From NCBI GenBank assembly GCA_022711175.1, contig JAKLFM010000022.1, forward strand, positions 1 through 43,403: a stretch of 43,403 bases of DNA, read 5' to 3'. Numbering within the stretch: the stretch's first letter is position 1; every line of letters begins with the position of its first letter. This DNA comes from Bacteroidota bacterium (GTDB lineage: Bacteria > Bacteroidota > Bacteroidia > Bacteroidales > UBA4417). Made by a program: the position numbers and the translations under genes. The notes under the pieces were generated by a model. The model worked only from the letters and a program-made list of their open reading frames with translations. It was not told the origin of the DNA and did not search any database. This document shows positions 1 to 6,751 of the stretch, piece after piece.

Positions 1-2
1 CG

Positions 3-533
3 TACTATGGATCGATAGCAGCAAATCAAAACAAGCTGATTGTATATTCTGCGAATAAAAGTTCTGTTATTCAATGGGTAAATGGAACTAATTCAATTGT
101 CCTGGCTGATTCGGTTTTCAAAGCGGATGTTTCAAAGCAGGACTTTATCCTGAAACGCGCGAATACTCTGATGGGAATAAGGGAATCAAACTTTTTACCG
201 TTACTTTCAAATGTCGATTCGCTGGTTCAGTTTTCTCCGTTTCTGTCAGGCTTCGCAAATTTTTACCTGTTTAATGATAAGACGGTTGCTATAATTCAGA
301 AATTGCCGCAAGCCAAAGGGCTCTCAGCTCCATTGAAAGTTGATTATCTTATTCTTTCAGGGAGAATGTTTGGCCACCTGGCCGAAATACTTCCGGTTTA
401 TAACCCGCAGCAGGTGATTTTAGACGGTAATTTTCCGGGCAGCGAACTGAAAAAATGGATCAGCGAAGGCAAACAAGCGGGAATTCCGGTGCATAGTGTG
501 AAAAAGGATGGCGCTTTTATCGCTGAAATCTGA
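3..533 (+). CDS. ComEC/Rec2-like competence protein, C-terminal end only (5' truncated)
   Basis: The reading frame is open from base 3 to a TGA at 531-533, so the gene starts before the window; about 176 C-terminal residues are present. The last third (residues like DYLILSG, then QQVILDGNFPG, KKWISEGKQAGIPVHSV, KDGAF near the end) resembles the C-terminal metallo-beta-lactamase-like region of Bacteroidota ComEC/Rec2 proteins, in which an L-I-L-S-G strand and an I-x-D-G/S strand precede a W-K-x-E helix and a K-G-A-F end. ComEC is the inner-membrane DNA uptake channel of natural transformation (family knowledge). The membrane part is not in view, so the call rests on this tail alone. It converges with the DUF192 gene on the other strand. 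Confidence 0.7.
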   Translation, partial: YYGSIAANQNKLIVYSANKSSVIQWVNGTNSIVLADSVFKADVSKQDFILKRANTLMGIRESNFLPLLSNVDSLVQFSPFLSGFANFYLFNDKTVAIIQKLPQAKGLSAPLKVDYLILSGRMFGHLAEILPVYNPQQVILDGNFPGSELKKWISEGKQAGIPVHSVKKDGAFIAEI

Positions 534-547
534 AAATCAATTGGTTT

Positions 548-624
548 AAAAAAAGTTGCCGGCCGGTTCAAAATATCGCCCTGCTGTTTTCATCAATGTT
601 GTGCATTGTTGTAAAACCGGCCGG
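548..624 (-). terminator. GC-rich inverted repeat with T-run, candidate terminator of the EEP-DUF192 pair
   Basis: A perfect 10-bp inverted repeat, CCGGCCGGTT at 559-568 and AACCGGCCGG at 615-624, is followed on the minus strand by CAAC and then seven T (complement of A548-554). One arm touches the stop codon of the DUF192 gene and the other lies inside its coding sequence. The 46-nt loop is long for a classic terminator, so an alternative is chance composition of a GC-rich Gly-Pro-Ala stretch. Confidence 0.35.
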
Positions 625-1098
625 AACCTCAACTACATACATTGCGGAGCCTGACGAAGGCAACGATTCCAGCGAGTAAGGTTTGGTGTTTTTGCTTATG
701 CTCACCACGTTGCGTTCTGAATCCAAATAGATAATATCCAGCGAAAAGCGTGTGTTTTTCATCCAGAATGACTGTGGCTCCTCCGTTTCAAACATAAACA
801 ACATGCCGCTCATATTTGGCAGGCTGTCGCGATACATGAGTCCCTGCATTCTTTCTTCTTCATTGTCAGCAACTTCAACAGCAATGGTTACAAGTATATT
901 ACCACTTTTATCAGCGAACCTTAGCATGCCATCTTTTCTGAAAACCGGGGTCATGCTTTCTGATGTGTCTGTTTTGTAAGTTGTGTTCTTCCGAACCTGG
1001 TATTTGTCATTGGGCTTGATAAAGAATAACATTAACAGCAGAGCAATAAGCACAAAGCCAATGCAAAGCAGTAATATTTTGAATGTAGTTTGCTTCAT
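568..1098 (-). CDS. DUF192 family membrane-anchored/exported protein
   Basis: The 176-residue product starts at the ATG at 1098 (MKQTTFKILLL), chosen because a hydrophobic segment of about 20 residues follows at once and because longer forms would overlap the upstream gene. After this signal anchor and a short linker comes a DUF192 domain: VxVADNEEERMQGLMYR, then MLFMFE, SFWMKNT, LDIIYLD and the V-x-E-V-P-A-G motif near the C terminus, all typical of the family. The function of DUF192 is not established; members are small secreted or periplasmic beta-rich proteins. It lies 11 bp after the EEP hydrolase gene on the same strand, so the two are probably one transcript. Confidence 0.88.
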   Translation of the reverse strand: MKQTTFKILLLCIGFVLIALLLMLFFIKPNDKYQVRKNTTYKTDTSESMTPVFRKDGMLRFADKSGNILVTIAVEVADNEEERMQGLMYRDSLPNMSGMLFMFETEEPQSFWMKNTRFSLDIIYLDSERNVVSISKNTKPYSLESLPSSGSAMYVVEVPAGFTTMHNIDENSRAIF

Positions 1099-1109
1099 TC
1101 TGTTGCCGG

Positions 1110-2222
1110 TTATTTCCTTATTTTCAGGTCGAGCAGGATGGGCAGATGATCGCTGTACCCGCCTATATATTTGAAGCCATAGAATGTCCTGAAAGGTTTC
1201 TTGCCAAACCATGCTTCATCATCCTGCAAAAGGAAAGGCATATCAAATATATACACCGAATGTGGTGTTGTAAATAGGCCTTTTGATGCGTGCAGCAATG
1301 GCTCCGAAACAATGAACTGGTCAATGGTGTTCCATACTTCGCGGCTTTTTATGGTACCGCGATTCCACGATGTGCCGGCACCTGTCATCATATTGTACAG
1401 GCTGCCTCTATCAATGTTAACAGAATCGCTGCCGGCTTTCAGATATTTGGCGACACTTTCATCCGATGGTTCGTCGTTAAAGTCACCCATAATCACAATT
1501 TTCGCTGATGGGCTTTTTACAATTAATGAATCAATTTTGCTTCTCAACAGGCCGGCAACATAATTTCGCTTCTGCACGGTTTGGGTATAGCCGCCGAATC
1601 GCGAAGGCCAGTGATTTACGAACAGGTGCAGTGTGTCAGCATTCAATACTACTCCTTTTACGTAGAGAATATCCCTGGTTCGGGCGGCGGTGTCGAACGG
1701 GAACCTTACCGAAATTTGATGAACGAAAACTGGTTTGAACTTTTCGGGGCGATAGAGCATGGCAACATCAATGCCACGTGGGTCGGGCGATTCGCGATGG
1801 ATTATTTTGTATCCGAATTTTTCAAGTGGTGTTTCCTTCAGCAGGAGGTTAAGTACGTACCTGTTCTCAACTTCGCACATCCCTATAATTTCAGGCATTT
1901 CCCAGCCTCCTGCACTCATAATTACCTTGGAAAGATTCTTCTCTTTCTGAATCATGCGGTTAAATGTCCAGCCACGCATTCCGCCCGAAATGTATTCTTC
2001 ATCTGCTTTCAGGCTGTCATCTTTAATATCGAACAGGTTTTCAACATTATAAAACATAATCCTGATTCCGTTTTCACCGCGCCTCGCCGGGTCAGGCTGC
2101 CTGTATTTGAGTGGTTCAGTTGCCGGCCTGTTCGAATACTGTGCATCAGCTTCAACTGTAAACACAAGTATTGTGCATGAAACAAGCGCGAGTACCAGTA
2201 TGATATAACGAATGCCTTTCAT
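1110..2222 (-). CDS. endonuclease/exonuclease/phosphatase (EEP) family protein, exported
   Basis: About 370 residues. The chosen ATG at 2222 gives a clean signal peptide (MKGIRYIILVLALVS..., cleavage probably after ADA-Q); an ATG nine bases upstream at 2231 is equally possible. The EEP (DNase I-like) fold motifs occur in order: FYNVENLFD (metal-binding Asn/Glu strand), IGMCEVEN (Glu), NHWPSR (His), GDFNDEPSD (Asp/Asn) and YSDHLPILLDL (the final Asp-His pair). Family members hydrolyse phosphodiester or phosphomonoester bonds in nucleic acids, inositol phosphates or lipids; the substrate here cannot be read from sequence. Export points to periplasmic or surface nucleotide/phosphate scavenging (inference). 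It precedes the DUF192 gene by 11 bp. Confidence 0.9.
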   Translation of the reverse strand: MKGIRYIILVLALVSCTILVFTVEADAQYSNRPATEPLKYRQPDPARRGENGIRIMFYNVENLFDIKDDSLKADEEYISGGMRGWTFNRMIQKEKNLSKVIMSAGGWEMPEIIGMCEVENRYVLNLLLKETPLEKFGYKIIHRESPDPRGIDVAMLYRPEKFKPVFVHQISVRFPFDTAARTRDILYVKGVVLNADTLHLFVNHWPSRFGGYTQTVQKRNYVAGLLRSKIDSLIVKSPSAKIVIMGDFNDEPSDESVAKYLKAGSDSVNIDRGSLYNMMTGAGTSWNRGTIKSREVWNTIDQFIVSEPLLHASKGLFTTPHSVYIFDMPFLLQDDEAWFGKKPFRTFYGFKYIGGYSDHLPILLDLKIRK

Positions 2223-2455
2223 GAACCGCATAGGTGAATAATCAGCCAAAGGTAGAAATATTGCAAATACTATGCCTTGCATTCAATCCAGTTGTCAAAA
2301 CATCATCTCCCTTGAACCTGCGATTTTTACCTATTTGTAAACTTGATTTCTGGAAGCCTGATTGAAATCTGGATTGGTTCTAAATTGCACTATTGTCAAG
2401 GGCTTCGGTTTACATTTCATAATTTCGGCCAAAAATCTGTTGAATACTATCAATT

Positions 2456-4372
2456 ATGGCTGGCATGAGTAAAAAACGCGTCAATTTCTTCCGTGGTGTG
2501 CTGCAATGGACTATTATCGCCCTTTTAGCTTATATGGTTGTAAGGCCTTGGTTTGACAAGGGATATTATGCCGATTTTGAAGCTTACTGTCCGTTTGGCG
2601 GAATGCAGGCTTTGATGAGTTATCTCAACTCGCATTCATTAGCCTGCTCAATGACAACAGTTCAAATCGGACTTGGAATTGCCCTCATTGCCGGAGTGCT
2701 CTTATTTGCCAAGCTCTTTTGCAGCTTTATATGCCCTATTGGCACTTTTACCGAATGGCTGGGCTCACTTGGGCGCAGGGTGAAACTCAATTTTACCATT
2801 AAAGGTACCGCCGACCGCGTGTTAAGAGTCATAAAATATGCCCTGCTATTTATCACTGTTTACTTTTCGGTCTCAAGCAGCGAACTCTTTTGCCGGACAT
2901 TCGATCCTTATTACGTGCTTTTTTCTGGTTTTGGCGGCGATACAGTTATGTGGTATGCAATCCCGGCAATACTGCTCACAATCGTTGGCTCATTCTTTAT
3001 TCGTCAGCTATGGTGTAAATACCTCTGTCCGTTGGGAGCAATAACCAACATCGCCATTTATGCCTTGCCTGCTTCGGCTTTAGCGCTCCTTTTCGTGATA
3101 ATTAACAGGTTTGCCGGCGGACTTATTCAATGGTACTGGCTTCTTGCAGCTATCTGTCTCATGGGTTTCATCCTCGAATCAACCACACTTCGATTTCTCA
3201 TTTTTCCTCCGATAAGGATTACGCGCCATCCTGAAATCTGCACAAATTGCCGTATCTGCGACAAGAAATGCCCGATGGCATTGAATATCTCAACAATTGA
3301 TAAAGTGCAGCATATTGATTGCCATCTATGCACAGATTGTGTTGCAAAATGTCCCGAAAAGGGTGCCTTGACCGTCAACAAGCGCTGGCCTCGTTGGCTG
3401 CCTGCTTTGATAACCGTTGTTCTGATCGCTGCTGCTTTGTTTTTCTCAAACCGGTATGAGATTCCTACAATTTCCGAACACTGGGGAAGCCCTGAGTTAA
3501 TGAAAACTGCATCGGTTGTAGAAATGAGTGGCCTGAAAAACATCAAATGCTTCGGTAGTTCGCGCTCTTTTGCCAACCATATGAAAGAAGTGGACGGAGT
3601 GCTTGGTGTTGAAACATTTGTCAGGCATCATGGTATAAAAGTGTATTACGACAAATCGGTCATTGATGAGCAGGGAGTGAAGAAGGCAGTATTTTCGCCG
3701 GTTAGCGAGTTTTTCGGATTGCCTGGCCCGGGCCGGAAATCGGTTTGGGTATATTCGGTGGGGATTGACAAGTGCTTCGATCCCAACGATCAATACTATC
3801 TCATGGCTTTGTTGTACCAGCACGAAGGGATTTTAGGTTTTCAGACGCATTACGGTGAACCTGTTGAAGCCGCCATCTATTTTGACAGGCAAGTTACTGA
3901 TCCTGAAAAGATTAAATTGACAATTGAGCAGAGTGAGCTCGTTCAGAATAATGGAGATAACATCATCAAAACACCGTTGAATTTCAAAGTTGCCAAAACC
4001 GGTAGCCGGCTCGATTCAATTGCAGTTTCTGATATGCTGAAAAAGTTCTTCGAAGAAACTGATATTACCTTCAATTTCTATGAAAAATACAGGCCCGAAC
4101 AACTTGAAACCTGGGAAAGGCCCTTTATTCAGGCTTCGTTTCCCGAGATGCAGGATTGGATACCTTACCTGATTTCACACACATCTAATGATGATGGAAT
4201 TGTAAGGTTTAGCATAGTTTTTACCGACTCAGGACCTGTTCTCCGGCTTGTATTTGTGAAAACCATGACCACTCCCGACAAATTATTGGCGCTATTACAG
4301 GAAAAAGACCTTAAGGTTCATTTTCCTGACGGCCATATTGAAAGTGTGAAAAATCCCTTTGCTATCAAATAA
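2456..4372 (+). CDS. NapH/CcoG-like membrane polyferredoxin with C-terminal HMA-like extension
   Basis: A 638-residue integral membrane iron-sulfur protein. Residues 1-250 hold about six membrane helices and two CxxxCP motifs (C89-S-F-I-C93-P and C187-K-Y-L-C191-P) as in NapH/MauN proteins. Residues 262-300 contain two 4Fe-4S motifs (CTNCRICDKKCP and CHLCTDCVAKCP). A seventh helix at about 313-331 should place the rest across the membrane. The extension, about 300 residues beyond NapH length, seems to contain two HMA-like beta-alpha-beta units (about 352-415 and 432-495), each keeping one cysteine (IKCFGSS, C365; IDKCFDP, C440) where CxxC metal sites normally sit, then an unrecognised domain. 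Such proteins move electrons across the inner membrane. No reductase partner is adjacent. An ATG at 2465 is an alternative start. Confidence 0.85.
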   Translation: MAGMSKKRVNFFRGVLQWTIIALLAYMVVRPWFDKGYYADFEAYCPFGGMQALMSYLNSHSLACSMTTVQIGLGIALIAGVLLFAKLFCSFICPIGTFTEWLGSLGRRVKLNFTIKGTADRVLRVIKYALLFITVYFSVSSSELFCRTFDPYYVLFSGFGGDTVMWYAIPAILLTIVGSFFIRQLWCKYLCPLGAITNIAIYALPASALALLFVIINRFAGGLIQWYWLLAAICLMGFILESTTLRFLIFPPIRITRHPEICTNCRICDKKCPMALNISTIDKVQHIDCHLCTDCVAKCPEKGALTVNKRWPRWLPALITVVLIAAALFFSNRYEIPTISEHWGSPELMKTASVVEMSGLKNIKCFGSSRSFANHMKEVDGVLGVETFVRHHGIKVYYDKSVIDEQGVKKAVFSPVSEFFGLPGPGRKSVWVYSVGIDKCFDPNDQYYLMALLYQHEGILGFQTHYGEPVEAAIYFDRQVTDPEKIKLTIEQSELVQNNGDNIIKTPLNFKVAKTGSRLDSIAVSDMLKKFFEETDITFNFYEKYRPEQLETWERPFIQASFPEMQDWIPYLISHTSNDDGIVRFSIVFTDSGPVLRLVFVKTMTTPDKLLALLQEKDLKVHFPDGHIESVKNPFAIK

Positions 4373-4391
4373 AAAGCCCGTTTTCACGGGC
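4371..4391 (-). terminator. Rho-independent terminator of tRNA-Val
   Basis: Read on the minus strand, GCCCGT-GAAA-ACGGGC (6-bp stem, tetraloop) is followed by five T. It begins three bases after the encoded CCA of the tRNA-Val gene. The T-run lies on the minus side, so it serves the tRNA, and it overlaps the stop codon of the polyferredoxin gene on the other strand. Confidence 0.85.
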
Positions 4392-4394
4392 AGT

Positions 4395-4472
4395 TGGTGC
4401 GTTGTACTGGACTCGAACCAGTGACCCCCGCCCTGTCAAGGCGATGCTCTGAACCAACTGAGCTAACAACGC
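4395..4472 (-). tRNA. tRNA-Val (anticodon GAC), CCA encoded
   Basis: On the minus strand the cloverleaf folds fully: acceptor GCGTTGT/ACAACGC, D stem GCTC/GAGC, anticodon stem TCGCC/GGCGG with loop TTGACAG (anticodon GAC, reads GUC/GUU), T arm ACTGG-TTCGAGT-CCAGT, discriminator A, then CCA in the DNA. It stands alone, antisense to the gap between the polyferredoxin and rpsU genes, with its own terminator. Confidence 0.95.
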
Positions 4473-4511
4473 ATGGGTTTATGGCTGCAAATGTAAAACA
4501 TTTTCAAAATA

Positions 4512-4542
4512 TTTGTATGAACAGAAAAAATAACTAATTTTG
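4512..4542 (+). promoter_or_regulatory. Bacteroidota sigma-ABfr type promoter of rpsU
   Basis: TTTG (-33 box, 4512-4515) and TAATTTTG (-7 box, 4535-4542) are separated by exactly 19 bp, matching the TTTG-N19-21-TAnnTTTG consensus of Bacteroides housekeeping promoters. Transcription should begin near 4547-4549, giving a leader of about 45 nt before rpsU. Confidence 0.85.
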
Positions 4543-4594
4543 CACCCCTTAAATCAATCAACATTCACCATTAACGAAAGGAAGCGTATTCGCT

Positions 4595-4789
4595 ATGATT
4601 ATTGTTCCTGTAAAAGAAGGCGAGAGCATTGACCGCGCCCTTAAAAAACTGAAACGCAAATTTGAAAAAACCGGTGTCGTAAAAGAACTCCGCGAAAGGC
4701 AGAAGTTTACAAAACCTTCGGTTAAACGCAGAGAGGAAGTTTTGCACGCCATTTACGTTCAACAATTGCAGCAGCAGGAAGAAAAATAA
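4595..4789 (+). CDS. rpsU: 30S ribosomal protein bS21
   Basis: The 64-residue basic product begins MIIVPVKEGESIDRALK and continues with the K-R-K-F-E-K-T-G and the R-R-E motif typical of bS21. bS21 binds the 30S platform near the anti-Shine-Dalgarno region; in Bacteroidota it takes part in masking the 16S rRNA 3' end (published knowledge on Flavobacterium ribosomes). It is the first gene after an exact promoter and lies ahead of xerC and hpf, a usual order in this phylum. The C terminus is rich in Gln and Glu. Confidence 0.96.
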   Translation: MIIVPVKEGESIDRALKKLKRKFEKTGVVKELRERQKFTKPSVKRREEVLHAIYVQQLQQQEEK

Positions 4790-4805
4790 TCCTACGGATT
4801 TTTTT
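4788..4805 (+). terminator. weak terminator-like hairpin after rpsU
   Basis: AATCC-TAC-GGATT followed by T4801-4805 overlaps the rpsU stop codon. The stem is only 5 bp, so partial termination or chance is possible. Confidence 0.3.
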
Positions 4806-4811
4806 ATTGAG

Positions 4812-4899
4812 CAGGAAGTAAGGCTTGCTTTTCTCAAAATAATGTCTTAATTTTAGCGTTAGCTAATAAGTGACTAGAGAAAGCGTGGTTTACTTCCTG
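4812..4899 (+). repeat. inverted repeat in the rpsU-xerC spacer
   Basis: CAGGAAGTAA at 4812-4821 and TTACTTCCTG at 4890-4899 are a perfect 10-bp inverted repeat with a 68-nt interior, ending 11 bp before the xerC ATG. In RNA it would sequester the region directly ahead of the start codon. Confidence 0.5.
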
Positions 4900-4910
4900 T
4901 TGTATTTTTA

Positions 4911-5807
4911 ATGTTGAAAGAGAAATTTGTTGATTATATAAGGTTCGAGAGAAGGTTCTCAGGCCACACCATCACGGCATATCAGCACGATCTGCAGCAA
5001 TTTGCTGATTATCTGGCATTTCAGTACAATCTTCAGGATATTTCACTGGCAAATCATTCCATGATACGTTCATGGCTGGTTAGTCTGCTTTCTGATAAGA
5101 TGACTTCCCGATCGGTTAACCGGAAATTGTCAACACTTAAATCATTCTACCGTTTCTGTAAGAAACAGGGAATAATCTCTGAGAATCCAATGTCCAGGAT
5201 AGTATCACTAAAAACATCAGTGAAGCTGCCTGCATTTCTTGAAAAAGAATCCACTGAAAAGTTGGTATCAATGGTAAGCAGCAGTGACGGATTTGAGCAT
5301 CTTCGCGATGCGATGATTGTTTTGATGTTTTACACAACAGGCATGAGGCTGTCGGAACTTTGTTCGCTTACACATCAATCTGTCGACATTTCGAAACAAA
5401 CTGTCAGGGTTCACGGAAAAAGGAATAAAGAAAGAATCATTCCACTCGGAAGTCCGCTTCTGAATCTGCTCGAGAAATACCTCGATGCAAAAAAAGAATA
5501 TCTGAAATCATATAGTATTCCAAACAAAACCGAAAGCCTCTTTGTTACGACAAAAGGTAAACCTGTATATCAGCGTTTGGTTTATGAGATAGTTCACAGC
5601 AACTTATCCGGTGTTTCTACACTTGAAAAGCTGAGTCCGCACTTGCTCAGGCATACGTTTGCTACACAAATGCTCAACGAAGGGGCCGATCTTAACGCTA
5701 TCAAGGAAATTCTTGGCCATGCCAGCCTTGCAGCTACACAGGTTTATACCCATAATACTATTGAAAAACTTAAATCAATATATAACCAAGCCCACCCAAG
5801 GGCATAA
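4911..5807 (+). CDS. xerC: tyrosine recombinase XerC/XerD family
   Basis: The 298-residue length is that of Xer proteins. The N-terminal SAM-like DNA-binding domain covers about residues 1-100 (FERRFSGHTITAY motif). The catalytic domain carries the full set: R146 (TTGMRLSEL), K170 (HGKRNKER), H244 and R247 (HLLRHTFAT), H270 (ILGHASL) and nucleophile Y279 (TQVYTH). Xer recombinases resolve chromosome dimers at dif near replication termination. The position between rpsU and hpf, with no flanking repeats, argues for the housekeeping enzyme and not a mobile integrase. XerC versus XerD cannot be separated from sequence alone. Confidence 0.92.
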   Translation: MLKEKFVDYIRFERRFSGHTITAYQHDLQQFADYLAFQYNLQDISLANHSMIRSWLVSLLSDKMTSRSVNRKLSTLKSFYRFCKKQGIISENPMSRIVSLKTSVKLPAFLEKESTEKLVSMVSSSDGFEHLRDAMIVLMFYTTGMRLSELCSLTHQSVDISKQTVRVHGKRNKERIIPLGSPLLNLLEKYLDAKKEYLKSYSIPNKTESLFVTTKGKPVYQRLVYEIVHSNLSGVSTLEKLSPHLLRHTFATQMLNEGADLNAIKEILGHASLAATQVYTHNTIEKLKSIYNQAHPRA

Positions 5808-5810
5808 AAA

Positions 5811-5816
5811 AGGAGG
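5811..5816 (+). promoter_or_regulatory. strong Shine-Dalgarno of hpf
   Basis: AGGAGG four bases before the ATG at 5821 and three bases after the xerC stop. None of the neighbouring genes I checked shows such a site, which is normal for this phylum, so this one stands out and fixes the hpf start. Confidence 0.75.
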
Positions 5817-5820
5817 AATT

Positions 5821-6120
5821 ATGCGAGTAAACATCAATGCCGTGCATTTTAGAACCGACAAAAAGCTTGATCAGTTCATTACCGAAAAGATGGAAAAACT
5901 TTCGGGTTTGTATGATGGTATCATCAGTAGTGATGTGACATTGCGACTCGAAAAAAGCGAGGCAATTGAGAATAAAGTTGCCGAAATCAAGCTTCAGGTA
6001 AGGGGGAACGACCTGTTTGCCAAGAAACAAAGCAAGTCGTTCGAAGAGGCAACAGACACCGCCATTGAAGCATTACGCCGTCAGTTAACCCGCCACAAAG
6101 AAAAAATGCGCGGAGAATGA
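5821..6120 (+). CDS. hpf: ribosome hibernation-promoting factor, short form (HPF/RaiA)
   Basis: The 99-residue product starts MRVNINAVHFRTDKKLDQFI and has the beta-alpha-beta-beta-beta-alpha pattern of the RaiA/HPF N domain; it lacks the dimerisation domain of long HPF. It binds the 30S decoding region in stationary phase and prevents translation. The start is set by the AGGAGG at 5811; a longer frame into xerC has no support. It follows xerC by 13 bp and is followed by a strong terminator that overlaps the promoter of the tRNA-tuf operon. Confidence 0.93.
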   Translation: MRVNINAVHFRTDKKLDQFITEKMEKLSGLYDGIISSDVTLRLEKSEAIENKVAEIKLQVRGNDLFAKKQSKSFEEATDTAIEALRRQLTRHKEKMRGE

Positions 6121-6140
6121 TAAAAAAAAATCAAATCGAG

Positions 6141-6171
6141 TTTGTACGTTTAAATAAATTGCCTATTTTTG
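6141..6171 (+). promoter_or_regulatory. Bacteroidota promoter of the tRNA-tuf operon
   Basis: TTTG (6141-6144) and TATTTTTG (6164-6171) are 19 bp apart, an exact consensus match. The expected start is near 6176-6178, about 110 nt before the first tRNA. Confidence 0.85.
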
Positions 6172-6202
6172 CAGTCCTTTTCGAAAAAGGGCTGCTTTTT
6201 TT
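6171..6202 (+). terminator. terminator of rpsU-xerC-hpf, overlapping the next promoter
   Basis: GCAGTCCTTTT pairs with AAAAGGGCTGC (11 bp including one G-T pair) around a CGA loop, followed by T6196-6202. Its first base is the last base of the TATTTTTG box. A transcript from that promoter would start inside the 5' arm, so the hairpin can only form fully in transcripts arriving from hpf. Confidence 0.8.
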
Positions 6203-6287
6203 ATCAATTGCAATTTCTTTTTCTTGATTATAAAGGGATTGGCAGCAAGGAGGGGGAAAGTTAGCTACTTCGACCGCTGCCTGTTAT

Positions 6288-6360
6288 GCCGATGTAGCTC
6301 AGCTGGTAGAGCAGCTGATTTGTAATCAGCTGGTCGGGGGTTCGAGTCCCTCCATCGGCT
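6288..6360 (+). tRNA. tRNA-Thr (anticodon TGT)
   Basis: Acceptor GCCGATG/CATCGGC, D stem GCTC/GAGC, anticodon stem GCTGA/TCAGC with loop TTTGTAA (TGT), T arm GGGGG-TTCGAGT-CCCTC, discriminator T. CCA is not encoded. First of four tRNAs ahead of tuf. Confidence 0.96.
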
Positions 6361-6385
6361 CACGTTCTTCGATAAATTGTTACCT

Positions 6386-6470
6386 GGGGAGATACCAGAG
6401 CGGTCAAATGGGGCAGACTGTAAATCTGTTGGCTGAGCCTTCGGAGGTTCGAATCCTCCTCTCCCCACCA
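6386..6470 (+). tRNA. tRNA-Tyr (anticodon GTA), CCA encoded
   Basis: Class II tRNA with a long variable arm. Acceptor GGGGAGA/TCTCCCC, anticodon stem GCAGA/TCTGT with loop CTGTAAA (GTA), T arm GGAGG-TTCGAAT-CCTCC, discriminator A, then CCA in the DNA at 6468-6470. Confidence 0.96.
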
Positions 6471-6478
6471 ATTACCAG

Positions 6479-6551
6479 GCGGAAGTAGCTCATTTGGTAG
6501 AGCGATAGCCTTCCAAGCTATAGGTGGCGGGTTCGAGCCCCGTCTTCCGCT
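6479..6551 (+). tRNA. tRNA-Gly (anticodon TCC)
   Basis: Acceptor GCGGAAG/CTTCCGC, D stem GCTC/GAGC, anticodon stem ATAGC/GCTAT with loop CTTCCAA (TCC), T arm GCGGG-TTCGAGC-CCCGT, discriminator T. CCA not encoded. Confidence 0.96.
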
Positions 6552-6629
6552 CGTAGTGACCACCGTTACATATAAAGGAATTTATACTCATTAAAATAAC
6601 TCCTTTACTCGCCGGCGGCAAAACTAAAA

Positions 6630-6701
<72 letters not shown>

Positions 6702-6751
6702 CAATAATTGTTTACTAAAACTAGTGATTAAAACCATAAACATTAATTATC

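Noticed and set aside
1581..2180. 199-codon plus-strand frame
   Set aside because: Antisense to the EEP hydrolase, whose motifs are all intact on the other strand.
4911..5807. Tyrosine recombinase as sign of a mobile element or inverton
   Set aside because: It sits in the housekeeping rpsU-xerC-hpf order; no attachment-site repeats or cargo genes were seen.
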